A stretch of 64,000 bases of DNA from the NCBI RefSeq assembly GCF_019891175.1, contig NZ_CP072600.1:806001-870000 (forward strand), written 5' to 3'. Source of the DNA: Leptothermofonsia sichuanensis E412 (GTDB taxonomy: Bacteria; Cyanobacteriota; Cyanobacteriia; Leptolyngbyales; Leptolyngbyaceae). Made by a program: the position numbers and the translations under genes. The notes beneath the pieces are model-generated. The model did not search any database and was not told the origin of the DNA. It saw only the letters and a program-made list of their open reading frames with translations. This document shows, piece after piece, positions 8,160 through 16,947 of the stretch. Numbering within the stretch: the first letter of the stretch is position 1; the number at the start of each line of letters is the position of its first letter.

Positions 8160-11100
8160 ATGACTAAACAGGTTGTTCAAGGGGCGATCGCTTTCGTCAT
8201 CCTGATGGGAGTACTGGCTCTGGTGGGCTGGCAGTTTGAGATTGAACGGCTGAAGCATGGGTTTCTGGTCAGTCCCTTCGCCATGAAAGGCAATACAGCC
8301 CTCTGTTTTGTGATTGCTGGTATGTTGCTGGCCCTACTGCAAATTAAACGCCAGCCACAAAATTTAAGCACCAGGCAGGGGTTGAAGCGTTTAATCTGGT
8401 TGGGGGCAGGGTTCATTACCCTGGTTGGTGCCCTCACGCTCAGCCAGTACATTTTTGGCTGGAACCTTGGTATTGATGAGTGGCTGTTTCGGGGTAGGGA
8501 CATGGCAGAAACACCCTATCCGGGCAGAATGGCGGAGACTACAGCCCTAAACATGATACTGACTGGTGTTGCGCTGATGCTGTTTGGGCAGAATCAGCGA
8601 CGCAGTGATTGGTTCGCCCAGCTATTGAGCTTTTTGGTAGGTTTGATTGCGCTGGTGCCCCTGATTGGCTATGTGTTTAAAGTCAGTATTCTCTATACCT
8701 TTACGGTACCCTCTACGGGAGTTGCCTTCAATACAGTCATCACTTTTCTGGTGCTCAGCCTGGGACTGCTGTTGACTCGCCCCAGGCGGGGGCTGATGCA
8801 AACGGTGAGCAGCCCATTGATAGGCGGGAAGATAGCACGGCAGTTACTGCCCTGGACGTTACTCTATCCACTGCTGCTGAATTGGCTGATGCTAGAGGGT
8901 GAGCAGCATCTATGGCACGACTCTGCACTCACCTATGCCTATCACGTTTTTGTTCTAACGATTACCTTTTCAGTGCTGATCTGGTGGACGGCGCGATCGC
9001 TTAATCGGACCGATTTTCAGCGTCAGCAGGCTGAAACCCATCTGAAGCGGTTGAATCGATCGCTGGCCAAGAGAGTAGCGGAGCGCACCGCAGAATTGGT
9101 AAAGACTCAAACCATCCTGAACGACATCCTTAACAGTGCGATCGCCTCTTCGATTGTGCGCTTTCGGGTATTTCCCAATCGCGACTGGCAGTATGAATAC
9201 CAGTCTCCAGGCTGTGAAACGCTTTTTGGCTATCGGGCAGAAGAAATTTTGGGGGATAAGACTCTCTGGTTATCGCGAGTAGTTCCAGAAGATGTGGAAA
9301 CCCTGGTGATACCGCTGTTTGACGCATTTTTTGCGTGCCGCACGGCAACCATTGAATATCGCTTCCAGCACAAAGATGGTTCCCTGCGCTGGATCTCTGG
9401 CACCTATACCTCCCGTTACGATGAAACCACGGATAGCTGGATTGTCACAGGAGTGAGCAGCGATATCAGCGATCGCAAGCAGACAGAGGCCGATCTGCGG
9501 GAGAGTGAAGAGCGATTACAACTGGCATTTGAAGCTTCAGGTGACGGGCTGTGGGATTGGCACATTGCTACTGGCAAAGTTTATTACAGCCCTCTCTGGC
9601 TGGAAATGTTAGGTTATGCAGCCGATGAGTTACCCCAGGATTTCAGCACCTGGGAACAGTTGGTACACCCTGACGATATGCTTTGGGTCAGGGAACTTCT
9701 GGCAAAACACCTGAAAGGCAGTCGTGGAGCCTATGAGTTTGACTACCGATTGCGGACCAAAGCAGGCACCTGGAAATGGGTAGCAAATTACGGCAAAGTC
9801 GTCGATCGAGACCGGCAGGGTAACCCATTGCGAATGATTGGCATCCATCGGGATATTGATGCTCGCAAACGTGCTGAAGAGGCTTTGCGTCAAAGTGAAG
9901 CCAGAAGTCGGGTTTTGATTAATGCCTTACCCGATCTGCTGATTCGGATGCGGGCAGATGGCACCTACCTGGATTTTCACAACAACGCTGATTTTCAGGT
10001 TTATCGCCCCCATAACCATTATGAGGGCATCACCGTCTACGACGCCCTCCCCCCCGAGCTGGCACAACAGCGCATGGAGTATGTGCAGCAAACGCTGCAA
10101 ACCGGAAAGCTTCAGGTATATGAGCAGGAGATCATGGTTGCGGGCAAAAAACGGGTGGAAGAAGTGCGACTTGCGGTCTGTGGCAAGGATGAAATCCTGG
10201 TCATTGTGCGGGACATTACTGATCGCAAACGCGCCGAACAGGAACTGGAATTGCAAGCAGTGATCACACGCACGATGGCAGAAGGCATCTGTCTGATCAT
10301 GGCGGCAGATGGAGCGATCGTCTACACCAATCCTAAATTTGACCAGATGTTTGGCTACAGTGCTGGTGAACTTATCGGAAACCAGGTGTCGATTCTCAAC
10401 TACCAGGATGAACACACCAGTGCCAGCCAGGTCGCCCAGATGATCATCCAGTCCATTCTGGATAGGGGAGAAGCCACCTACGAAGTCCACAATGTAAAAA
10501 AAGATGGCACTCCCTTCTGGTGTCAGGCTACGGCTTCCACCTTTAAACATCCCGAACATGGAACTGTGTTCGTCGTCATTCAGCAAGATATTACCGGACG
10601 TAAACAGGCAGAAGAGACCATTACGGCCTCTCTCAAAGAAAAGGAGATCTTACTTCAAGAGATTCACCATCGGGTCAAAAATAATTTGGGCATTGTCAGC
10701 AGTTTGCTTCAGATGCAACTCAGGCGTATCCAGGATAATGAGGCAGCCAACATTCTGCGGGATAGCCAGAACCGCATTGCTTCCATTGCCCTTGTCCACG
10801 AAAAACTTTACCGGTCTCAAGACCTGGCAAAGATAAATTTTGCTCAATACATCTCTGACCTGACTGCCCATTTATTTGCGTCTTACAATATGCGACCGCA
10901 CCAGATTCAACTCACCATTCAGATAGATGAGGTTTGCCTGAACGTTGAAACAGCAATTTCCTGCGGCCTGATTATCAACGAATTGATTTCCAATGCCTTA
11001 AAGTATGCTTTTCCCAATGACCAGCGGGGGGAAATTCAGGTCAGGCTTTACCAGGAAGGGGAAACTATGACCACACTTCTGGTGCGGGACAATGGCAGGG

Positions 11101-11294
11101 GACTGCCGCCAGATTTTGAGCTGAGGACGGCCCGAACATTGGGTATGACACTGGTGCAGGGATTGGTTCAGCAACTCAGGGGCACGATCGCCATCAACCG
11201 TCAGCAGGGCACCGAATTCAAAGTATGTTTCTGTCGGAAATATACTTTGCCGGGGTATAGATTTTACCCTCTAGATAAAGTAGAAATGAGGTAG
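8160..11294 (+). CDS. Multi-PAS sensor histidine kinase (HisKA_2 / HWE type)
   Basis: Membrane sensor kinase that autophosphorylates a histidine and passes the phosphate to an unknown regulator. From the ATG at 8160 (1044 aa) there are several N-terminal membrane helices (first one AIAFVILMGVLALVGW; roughly residues 1-290), then a coiled linker, four or five PAS/PAC domains (for example DSWIVTGVSSDISDRKQTE, MIGIHRDIDARKRAEE and VIVRDITDRKRAEQ), the HisKA_2 box LLQEIHHRVKNNLGIVSSLL with the phospho-His, and a HATPase with NELISNALKYAFP and DNGRGLPP. A TTG at 8004 would add 52 unlikely residues. The last 18 or so residues are encoded by the end of the adjoining IS630, so the native tail has been replaced. 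The ATPase core appears whole. Confidence 0.85.
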   Translation: MTKQVVQGAIAFVILMGVLALVGWQFEIERLKHGFLVSPFAMKGNTALCFVIAGMLLALLQIKRQPQNLSTRQGLKRLIWLGAGFITLVGALTLSQYIFGWNLGIDEWLFRGRDMAETPYPGRMAETTALNMILTGVALMLFGQNQRRSDWFAQLLSFLVGLIALVPLIGYVFKVSILYTFTVPSTGVAFNTVITFLVLSLGLLLTRPRRGLMQTVSSPLIGGKIARQLLPWTLLYPLLLNWLMLEGEQHLWHDSALTYAYHVFVLTITFSVLIWWTARSLNRTDFQRQQAETHLKRLNRSLAKRVAERTAELVKTQTILNDILNSAIASSIVRFRVFPNRDWQYEYQSPGCETLFGYRAEEILGDKTLWLSRVVPEDVETLVIPLFDAFFACRTATIEYRFQHKDGSLRWISGTYTSRYDETTDSWIVTGVSSDISDRKQTEADLRESEERLQLAFEASGDGLWDWHIATGKVYYSPLWLEMLGYAADELPQDFSTWEQLVHPDDMLWVRELLAKHLKGSRGAYEFDYRLRTKAGTWKWVANYGKVVDRDRQGNPLRMIGIHRDIDARKRAEEALRQSEARSRVLINALPDLLIRMRADGTYLDFHNNADFQVYRPHNHYEGITVYDALPPELAQQRMEYVQQTLQTGKLQVYEQEIMVAGKKRVEEVRLAVCGKDEILVIVRDITDRKRAEQELELQAVITRTMAEGICLIMAADGAIVYTNPKFDQMFGYSAGELIGNQVSILNYQDEHTSASQVAQMIIQSILDRGEATYEVHNVKKDGTPFWCQATASTFKHPEHGTVFVVIQQDITGRKQAEETITASLKEKEILLQEIHHRVKNNLGIVSSLLQMQLRRIQDNEAANILRDSQNRIASIALVHEKLYRSQDLAKINFAQYISDLTAHLFASYNMRPHQIQLTIQIDEVCLNVETAISCGLIINELISNALKYAFPNDQRGEIQVRLYQEGETMTTLLVRDNGRGLPPDFELRTARTLGMTLVQGLVQQLRGTIAINRQQGTEFKVCFCRKYTLPGYRFYPLDKVEMR

Positions 11295-11324
11295 ACCGTT
11301 GAGTGTTGAGCACGGTGCCTCCCA

Positions 11325-11894
11325 ATGATCCAACTGAGCTTTAGTGCCGAAGAGATTGAGCAACTACATTACGAACGCTTTCACCATCCACATCCGCGTG
11401 TGCAACAAAAAATGGAAGCGTTGTATCTCAAAAGTCAAGGATACTCGCATCAGGAAATTACCCGGTTGCTTCGGGTGACAAAACCAACGTTGTTGAGCTA
11501 TCTGCGAGATTATGAAACTGGGGGGATCGGCAATCTCAAAGAATTGACCTTTTATCGACCCCAGAGTGAACTGAAACAACATCAACAGACTTTGGAAGCA
11601 TACTTCCGGGCAAATCCTCCAAAGACCCTAGCGCAGGCTTGCGCCAAGATCGAAGAACTGACTGGTATTGTCCGTAGTCGGGAGCAAGTGAGGGTGTTTC
11701 TCAAATCGATGGGGATGCGTTGTCGGCGAGTGGGGATGTTGCCCGCCAAAGCTGATGTAGAAGCGCAGGAGGAGTTCGTCAAAAAAACTAGACCCACGAC
11801 TGCAAGAGGCAAAAGCAGGTCAGAGAGCCGTCTTCTTTGTCGATGCTGCCCATTTTGTTCTGGGGGCCTACTTAGGGTTTTTGTGGTGCTTTGA
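11325..11894 (+). CDS. IS630 transposase, first frame (helix-turn-helix part)
   Basis: N-terminal half of an IS630 transposase, which binds the element ends. Residues 1-100 hold a Pax-like double helix-turn-helix (KSQGYSHQEITRLLRVTKPT is the first helix-turn-helix). The real homology stops at residue 154 (EEFVKK); beyond that this frame reads nonsense (TRPTTARGKSR...). At 11781-11787 there is an A7 tract. Omitting one A, or a +1 shift there, continues the protein with LDPRLQEAKAGQRAVFFVDA, the DDE domain, giving a normal 345-residue transposase. Whether this is programmed slippage or an inactivating mutation cannot be decided from one copy. Confidence 0.8.
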   Translation: MIQLSFSAEEIEQLHYERFHHPHPRVQQKMEALYLKSQGYSHQEITRLLRVTKPTLLSYLRDYETGGIGNLKELTFYRPQSELKQHQQTLEAYFRANPPKTLAQACAKIEELTGIVRSREQVRVFLKSMGMRCRRVGMLPAKADVEAQEEFVKKTRPTTARGKSRSESRLLCRCCPFCSGGLLRVFVVL

Positions 11895-12363
11895 ACGCTT
11901 GTTTATCAAGTCGGGGGCAGGAAGGCAACGGTTCAATGTCTTAGGGGCCCTCAACGCCGTGACTCATGCGTTAATCACCGTCACCAATGAGACTTATATC
12001 AACGCTCAAAGTGTCTGTGAATTACTGCACAAACTGGCAGCTCTGGGATTAGACATTCCGATTACGCTTGTGTTGGATAACGCTCGGTATCAGAAGTGTG
12101 CGATTGTGATGGAGTTGGCTCAATCATTGAACATTGAGTTGTTGTATCTAACGGTCTATTCTCCCAATCTCAACTTGATTGAGCGCTTGTGGAAGTTTGT
12201 CAAGAAGCAATGCTTATATTCGATTTATTATGCTGACTTCTCTGCATTTAAGGAGGCGATTACTGCTTGTCTCAACCAGTGTCATACGACGTATAAACCT
12301 GAGTTAGATTCACTGTTAACCTTGCGTTTTCAGTCCTTTAAACAAGTAAAAACTATACCCTGA
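11788..12363 (+). CDS. IS630 transposase, second frame (DDE catalytic part)
   Basis: C-terminal catalytic half of the same transposase, in the +1 frame after the A7 tract. It holds the complete DDE triad: Asp in AVFFVDAAHF, Asp in ITLVLDNARYQ and Glu in NLNLIERLWKF. Since the first Asp lies before the first possible independent start (TTG at 11881), this half cannot be catalytic unless it is fused to the first by frameshifting. The stop lies ten bases inside the right end of the element. Confidence 0.8.
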   Translation, partial: LDPRLQEAKAGQRAVFFVDAAHFVLGAYLGFLWCFERLFIKSGAGRQRFNVLGALNAVTHALITVTNETYINAQSVCELLHKLAALGLDIPITLVLDNARYQKCAIVMELAQSLNIELLYLTVYSPNLNLIERLWKFVKKQCLYSIYYADFSAFKEAITACLNQCHTTYKPELDSLLTLRFQSFKQVKTIP

Positions 12364-12371
12364 CAAGGTAT

Positions 12372-12533
12372 AGCTACATCGAACGATTCAACAATACCTT
12401 AAGGCAACGGGTATCTCGATTAGTGCGAAAGACCCTATCATTTTCCAAGAAATTGGATAATCATATCGCTGCGATTTGGAATTTCATCCATCACTATAAC
12501 GAACAGATCCGTCTGCAATTATCCAACTGTTGA
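12372..12533 (+). pseudogene. IS1-family transposase C-terminal remnant
   Basis: Fifty-three codons in frame, beginning SYIERFNNTLRQRVSRLVRK and continuing TLSFSKKLDNHIAAIWNFIHHYN, match the end of IS1-type (InsB) transposases, including the catalytic Glu in YIERFNN. The 5' part is missing; the coding frame begins precisely at the TA flank of the IS630. The sequence left of the IS630 is not IS1, so a deletion must have followed the insertion, or the IS630 joined two unrelated ends. Confidence 0.75.
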
Positions 12534-12851
12534 GGGGATGCTTGCTTTTTCCTTATCCTTTCCTAAAAAGGACTACCCTATTTTTTTGAGTTCATCCATA
12601 TCTATGGATGTTTCCCAATTGATTGAAGACGCAAGTGGTTACTGGAATACTGGAATGGTGCAGGATTGGAGACGTGCTGGAATTCAATAATTTTTCTGAC
12701 TGATGGTTAAATGAAGTCCAGGCTGGAGGCTTTGAGGGTGCAGGATCTTTTCTATAGCAGAGGACAGGGGATAGAGGACAGGGAAGGAAGAATGATAAGG
12801 GATCGGGGGTTGAGGATTCTAATTTGCCTTGATGTGGAGGCTACCGCTATA
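12534..12851. other. Intergenic region without a recognisable gene
   Basis: About 320 bases between the IS1 remnant and palindrome family 1 copy A. It contains a T-rich patch (CCTATTTTTTTGAG, 12576-12589) that could be the old IS1 end, and a purine-rich stretch of microsatellite type (GAGGACAGGGGATAGAGGAC, 12761-12780). No reading frame with coding character was seen. Confidence 0.5.
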
Positions 12852-12905
12852 AAAGCCTATCCGAAAACTACCTCAGTCTGAGTTTGGGCTTTTCGGATAG
12901 GCTTT
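12852..12905 (-). repeat. Palindrome family 1, copy A (AAAGCCTATCCGAAAA)
   Basis: Perfect 16-base inverted arms AAAGCCTATCCGAAAA / TTTTCGGATAGGCTTT around a 22-base centre, 54 bp in all. It is related to 16894-16947 (same orientation) and to 27743-27811 and 30740-30808 (opposite orientation, 15 bp longer in the loop). It lies 60 bp past the stop of the minus-strand hli gene. Confidence 0.9.
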
Positions 12906-12965
12906 AAGTGGCATCGGCTTGTCTCTCCATCCCTGCACCTGCACGTCCTGGTTAAATCTACCTGG

Positions 12966-13136
12966 TCAGCCTAAGCCGAGCCACTCTAGCAATCCTTGAC
13001 CAGTCACATACTCAATTATCAGAGTGAGAGCAAAGCCAATCATGGCAGCCCGTCCATTTAAGCGCTCTGCATACTCGTTAAAACCAAATTTAGGCTCTTC
13101 AAGGTTCGGAGTTGTCGTGGGTCGAGTCTGAGTCAT
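12966..13136 (-). CDS. hli: High-light-inducible protein (HLIP / small CAB-like)
   Basis: Single-helix chlorophyll-binding thylakoid protein of the CAB/ELIP/HLIP family, which protects photosystem assembly intermediates under light stress. The 56-residue protein has the family helix with E24, N27 and R29 in [15 protein letters not shown], followed by a hydrophobic stretch [11 protein letters not shown]. The ATG at 13136 has AAGGTG nine bases upstream; a GTG at 13154 would add six residues and swallow that site. It is monocistronic, with palindrome copy A past its stop. Confidence 0.92.
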   Translation of the reverse strand: MTQTRPTTTPNLEEPKFGFNEYAERLNGRAAMIGFALTLIIEYVTGQGLLEWLGLG

Positions 13137-13258
13137 ATCAATTTCACCTTGCACTTCCTAAGATTGATGTTGTCTGGATAAACAATGATAATTTCATTGT
13201 AACCATGCTGGTTACATTTCTTAACATTTCTAACACGGCTCCAGTTTAGATTCAACAT

Positions 13259-14221
13259 TCAGTCAGGGACTGGCATAAAATGCCCCACACGGCTGAGAAA
13301 CTCCTCAGAAATTTGCGGTGTGGTCCCGACTCCCGTATGGTGAAACAGGATGGTGAATGCCCCAGCGCCGATACCTTGCTGGGGAAACAGACGGTAGCAG
13401 GCAAGGGTGGTGAGATGGGACTGGTACTCTGCCAGGTAGGGAACGCTGACCGGTTGAAACTGGGGGAACCGGGCTAAAAACCATTCGGCAACCTGTTCAT
13501 TTTCCTCCGGAGAGTAGGTGCACGTCATATAGAGCAGGTAGCCCTGGGGTGCGACCAGTTGTGCTGAATTTGCCAGGATGCGCTTCTGGCGGCTGGCATT
13601 GTTGTTGATGGTGATGGGGTGAAAACAGCCCGGAGCCTTACCGCCTTTGGCAAGCAGAGATTGTCCGGTGCAGGGAGCATCTACTAAAACAACCTGAGCA
13701 GTCTGGGGAATGGACTGCGCCAGGATTTTGGAGTCGAGGCGAAGGGCGATCGCCGGTTGAATTCGACATCGCTTCAAATTGGCAATCAACTGGGCGGTTC
13801 GTTTTCCAATCACTTCGTTACTCAGCAGCAGGGTTGGGTGCAAGGCGACCCAGGTAAAGATGCTCTTGCCACCTGGAGACGCACACACATCAGCCACTAC
13901 CCCTACCGGAGATGGGATTTCGAGCAGAGGAGAAGCGGCAAAGACCGATGAAAAATCCAGGCAGTAGAATGCACCCTGCTGGTGCAGGGAGTGTTGCCCT
14001 GGTTTTTGCCCAATGGCCAACCGATCCACAAATTCAGGTTGCCAGGGTAGGGCTGGTTCTAATTCAAACGGATAAGGGCGTGGCTTTTCATCCCTCCAGA
14101 GAATGCATGGATGAAAAGGTTTGGGGTCCAGCAGATGATCGAGGAACTGGTCGCGATCGCCCGGCTCTTCAAACAACCGCTGGCTTAACTTAACCAATAA
14201 CCTGGAAGGTGTTTCCATCAA
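13259..14221 (-). CDS. RsmB/NOP2-type RNA (cytosine-5) methyltransferase
   Basis: SAM-dependent methylase that makes 5-methylcytosine in rRNA or tRNA. The SAM motif DVCASPGGKS lies at residues 111-120. Two cysteines typical of RNA m5C enzymes are present: C184 in DAPCTGQ, which releases the product, and C234 in TCTYSPEEN, the nucleophile. At 320 residues it is shorter than E. coli RsmB and lacks the NusB-like N-terminal domain, so the exact target is open. The downstream part of a short minus-strand pair with the 14261-14824 gene (39 bp gap). Confidence 0.88.
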   Translation of the reverse strand: MMETPSRLLVKLSQRLFEEPGDRDQFLDHLLDPKPFHPCILWRDEKPRPYPFELEPALPWQPEFVDRLAIGQKPGQHSLHQQGAFYCLDFSSVFAASPLLEIPSPVGVVADVCASPGGKSIFTWVALHPTLLLSNEVIGKRTAQLIANLKRCRIQPAIALRLDSKILAQSIPQTAQVVLVDAPCTGQSLLAKGGKAPGCFHPITINNNASRQKRILANSAQLVAPQGYLLYMTCTYSPEENEQVAEWFLARFPQFQPVSVPYLAEYQSHLTTLACYRLFPQQGIGAGAFTILFHHTGVGTTPQISEEFLSRVGHFMPVPD

Positions 14222-14260
14222 CCGTACATCTCCCAGTCCCTGATCTGCGCCTGCTTGCCT

Positions 14261-14824
14261 CTATTCATGATCCTCCCACAGACGTTCTAGCTGGTACTTC
14301 CAGGCAGCCATTGTCTCCTCACGGGTCTGGGGACTGTCCCCCAGGTCGCCCATGATGCCTTCCTGGTAGAAGCGATCGAGCATCTGGAGGGTCATCTCAA
14401 GGGACTGCCCTTTTTTCCTGGCAATCTGGATGATTTGTCGGACACGGGTTTCCACCAGTTGATTGAAGCAGGCAGATAGCCCCGTCTGATGGAGAGTCAC
14501 CAGTTGCTGAATAGCGGCTGAAAAATCGGACGGGTTGAGGTGGGCAAGGTTGTGTTGGAAGACCCCCCATAATGTGCCCTCTTGCAGGGCATAGCGCGTT
14601 TCCTGGGTGCGGTCAAAATTGGCTTCCAGCAGTTGTTCGGCAAAGGGTAATGCCTCCTGGGCAGAGGCAATTGGAATTAAAATCCGCAACCAGGCCTGGT
14701 CTTCTGAAAGGAGCGTCAGCAGACGAAAGTCTGGAGTTTCTACCTGCCAGGAACCTGGGGCGATCGCCGTAACCTGGTCATCAAAAAGTTGAATCAGAGT
14801 GCTGTGGATTTGTTCCGGGGTCAT
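14261..14824 (-). CDS. Conserved hypothetical protein (187 aa)
   Basis: Not assigned to a named family. Residues 1-130 look alpha/beta (MTPEQIHSTLIQLFDDQ, then WQVETPDFRLLTLLSEDQAW), reminiscent in length and layout of small chaperone-like folds of the YbjN/secretion-chaperone type, but this is a guess. The last third is strongly helical and charged (ARKKGQSLEMTLQMLDRFYQ). No membrane segment or metal site. It is co-directional with, and 39 bp ahead of, the RNA methylase gene, so the two may be co-transcribed. Confidence 0.6.
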   Translation of the reverse strand: MTPEQIHSTLIQLFDDQVTAIAPGSWQVETPDFRLLTLLSEDQAWLRILIPIASAQEALPFAEQLLEANFDRTQETRYALQEGTLWGVFQHNLAHLNPSDFSAAIQQLVTLHQTGLSACFNQLVETRVRQIIQIARKKGQSLEMTLQMLDRFYQEGIMGDLGDSPQTREETMAAWKYQLERLWEDHE

Positions 14825-14983
14825 AGATTGGTTGAAGTTGTGGAGTTAATAATTTTGTAAGTATCTGGGAAGTCACTTTAGGGTGAGAGGTTAAGCCGTT
14901 CCTCCGTGCATTCACGCAGGATGTTCCAGTTTCTGTAAGCCAGAGTAGAGGCTTGTTTAGCCCTGCACTCTAGAGGAGAATAC

Positions 14984-16630
14984 GTGTTTTTGCCCGTAGC
15001 CATTCTTAGTATTGGCTGGATTGTATCCATTAGTGTCCATGAATTTGGTCATGCGGTGATTGCCTACTGGGGAGGAGACACATCGGTCAAAGAAAAAGGC
15101 TATCTCGCCTGTAATCCGACTAAATTTGCCAATCCGCTTCTGAGCCTGGTGTTGCCAGTCGTCCTGTTACTGGTTGCTGGAATTCCCCTCTCTGGACAGG
15201 CAAGCTACATTAATTATCAACAATTGCGGGGGCGCGGGTGGCACAGTGCCGTCGCTGCCGCAGGACCTGCCAGTAATCTGATGCTGGCACTGATGCTGGC
15301 ACTGCCCTTTCGACTCCAGTGGATTGCGTCAGCTACCCATCCAATGCTCTGGTCAGTGGTGGCATGTTTAATTGTGCTCAACCTTTGTATGGCGATGCTG
15401 AACTTACTCCCCATTCCACCCCTGGACGGATATGGGGTGATTGAACCCTGGCTGCCGCCTGTTGTGCAGTCCTGGTTCAGGGGCTTACGCAGACTGGGGC
15501 TTTGGGTACTGGTTGGGCTGCTGTGGTCCAACTACCAGATTTACTGGATGTTCATGCAGCCCAGTTTGGAAGCTGCCCGATGGATGAATGTACCCCTGTT
15601 GCCGCTTGTAGGACATTATTGCAGGTTAGACCCCGAAATATTGACCTTTTCCCTACTGGCCGCCCTGCTGGTCATGGGTACCTGTTGGATAATCCGAGTC
15701 ATTTGCTGCCCTGTTGTTCTGCTGGATTTGGTTGGGTTTGGCTGGCTCCTGGCCCGCCAGCCCTGCCAGGCCCTTGCCTGTTTTGAGCGAGTATTGCAAA
15801 CCCAACCAACCAGCTATACAAGCTGGCTAAACCGGGGCAACGCCCTGAGCCAGTTGCATCGTTACGAAGAGGCGATCGCGGCTTATGAGCAGGCCATCCA
15901 TCTGAAACCCAGGTACTACAATCCACTATTTCGGCAAGGGACGCACCAGGCATGGATGAATCGAGGCAATGCTCTGTATAATCTGAAACGTTACCAGGAA
16001 GCATTAGCTTCCTACAATCAGGCAATTCAACTCCAGCCCCAAAACTCACTCCTCTGGTATAACAAGGGCGTCGCTCTCAGCCACTGGGGATGGCAGGAAA
16101 ATGCCCTGGCCAGACTGTCTGAAGCATTGACTGCTTATGCCCAGGCAATACACCTCAAGCCCAATTATTATCAGGCATGGTACAACCAGGGAATTATTCT
16201 GAGTCAATTGGGTAACCACGAAGCTGCCCTCACGGCCTTTGAAACTGTCCTGAAACTGCAACCCACCTTTGCACCAGTCTGGCTGAATCAGGGGCTGCTG
16301 TTGACCGACTTGCAGCGATCGCAACAGGCGCTCCACGCCTTCAAGCAGCTAATCCAGCTTCAACCTGACCATTACTTGAGCTGGCATCATTGGGGCAACG
16401 GGCTGACCCTGGTGGGACAGTATGAAGAGGCGATCAGCGCTTACAACCAGGCAATTCAGTTACAGCCCAACCATGCAGACACGTGGTACAAAAAAGCGTG
16501 CTGTTATTTGCATCAAAATCAGAAAGAACTGGCCATTAACCTCTTGCAAACCGCCTTTCATCTGAAACCCGAACTGCGAGAGTATGCCAGAACCGATGGT
16601 GCCCTGGAGTCTATCTATCCCTACCTGTAG
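14984..16630 (+). CDS. M50 site-2-protease-like membrane protein fused to TPR repeats
   Basis: Intramembrane zinc metalloprotease of the M50 family with a C-terminal protein-binding domain. The metal site H19-E-F-G-H23 (SVHEFGHAVIAYWGGD) sits in the first helix and the third ligand, D148, in NLLPIPPLDGYG. About six membrane segments fill residues 1-260; from about residue 265 there are seven or eight TPR units with the typical ALASYNQAIQLQPQN endings. The GTG start has a GAGGAG ribosome site. The fusion suggests regulated proteolysis of a partner held by the TPRs, but the substrate is unknown. Confidence 0.85.
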   Translation: MFLPVAILSIGWIVSISVHEFGHAVIAYWGGDTSVKEKGYLACNPTKFANPLLSLVLPVVLLLVAGIPLSGQASYINYQQLRGRGWHSAVAAAGPASNLMLALMLALPFRLQWIASATHPMLWSVVACLIVLNLCMAMLNLLPIPPLDGYGVIEPWLPPVVQSWFRGLRRLGLWVLVGLLWSNYQIYWMFMQPSLEAARWMNVPLLPLVGHYCRLDPEILTFSLLAALLVMGTCWIIRVICCPVVLLDLVGFGWLLARQPCQALACFERVLQTQPTSYTSWLNRGNALSQLHRYEEAIAAYEQAIHLKPRYYNPLFRQGTHQAWMNRGNALYNLKRYQEALASYNQAIQLQPQNSLLWYNKGVALSHWGWQENALARLSEALTAYAQAIHLKPNYYQAWYNQGIILSQLGNHEAALTAFETVLKLQPTFAPVWLNQGLLLTDLQRSQQALHAFKQLIQLQPDHYLSWHHWGNGLTLVGQYEEAISAYNQAIQLQPNHADTWYKKACCYLHQNQKELAINLLQTAFHLKPELREYARTDGALESIYPYL

Positions 16631-16723
16631 GGAGACTGCTGTAGGGGAATTAGGAAAGAGGAGAGAGAAGAAAGGAGAGAGGAGAAGTTGTGAGTTGTTA
16701 GTTATACGAAGTGCACCAACCTT

Positions 16724-16793
16724 CAGATCCCTGATGTCTTGTGGACTTCAATCGAATTGACTGGCTAATTTCCTCAGACACCGGGGATCTTGG
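16724..16793. repeat. Imperfect palindromic element, family 2 copy 2
   Basis: Begins CAGATCCCTGATGTCT and ends AGACACCGGGGATCTTGG, so the ends are inverted. It matches the reverse complement of 1-68 nearly throughout and, more loosely, 27445-27512. Confidence 0.75.
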
Positions 16794-16816
16794 CTTCTAA
16801 CTGGATGGCTACCGCT

Positions 16817-16848
16817 ATAAAAAAATCCCCCAACACAGGTTGAGGGAT
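16817..16848 (-). terminator. Intrinsic terminator for the DUF4912 gene
   Basis: On the minus strand a stem TCCCTCAAC/GTTGGGGGA with a CTGT loop (16826-16847) is followed at once by seven T residues. It lies about 100 bp after the DUF4912 stop codon. Confidence 0.7.
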
Positions 16849-16893
16849 CTCAGGGGGTTGCCGAAGGAAAATCAATAGCGGGGTGCTGACCTG

Positions 16894-16947
16894 AAAGCTT
16901 ATCCGAAAACTTCTTCGGCCTGGGTTTGAGCTTTTCAGATAGACTTT
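16894..16947 (-). repeat. Palindrome family 1, copy B
   Basis: AAAGCTTATCCGAAAA and TTTTCAGATAGACTTT around a 22-base centre, 54 bp. It overlaps the stop codon of the minus-strand DUF4912 gene by two bases. Compared with copy A, three arm positions differ; read as minus-strand RNA two of these become G-U wobbles and one a mismatch. Confidence 0.85.

Larger units (their letters stand above)
11242..12372 (+). mobile_element. IS630-family insertion sequence
   Basis: Imperfect terminal inverted repeats of about 28 bases bound the element: TATACTTTGCCGGGGTATAG at 11242 and, read inward from the right, TATACCTTGTCAGGGTATAG ending at 12372, followed by further T/A-rich matches. TA dinucleotides lie at both ends, as expected for the TA target duplication of IS630/Tc1-mariner elements. 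Total length is about 1.13 kb. The left flank is the end of the histidine kinase gene; the right flank is an IS1 transposase tail. Confidence 0.85.
16631..16945. other. Intergenic region with repeats between convergent genes
   Basis: About 315 bases between the convergent M50-TPR and DUF4912 genes. It holds a purine-rich microsatellite (16655-16686), palindrome family 2 copy 2, an intrinsic terminator for the minus strand and most of palindrome family 1 copy B. No coding frame. Confidence 0.7.
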
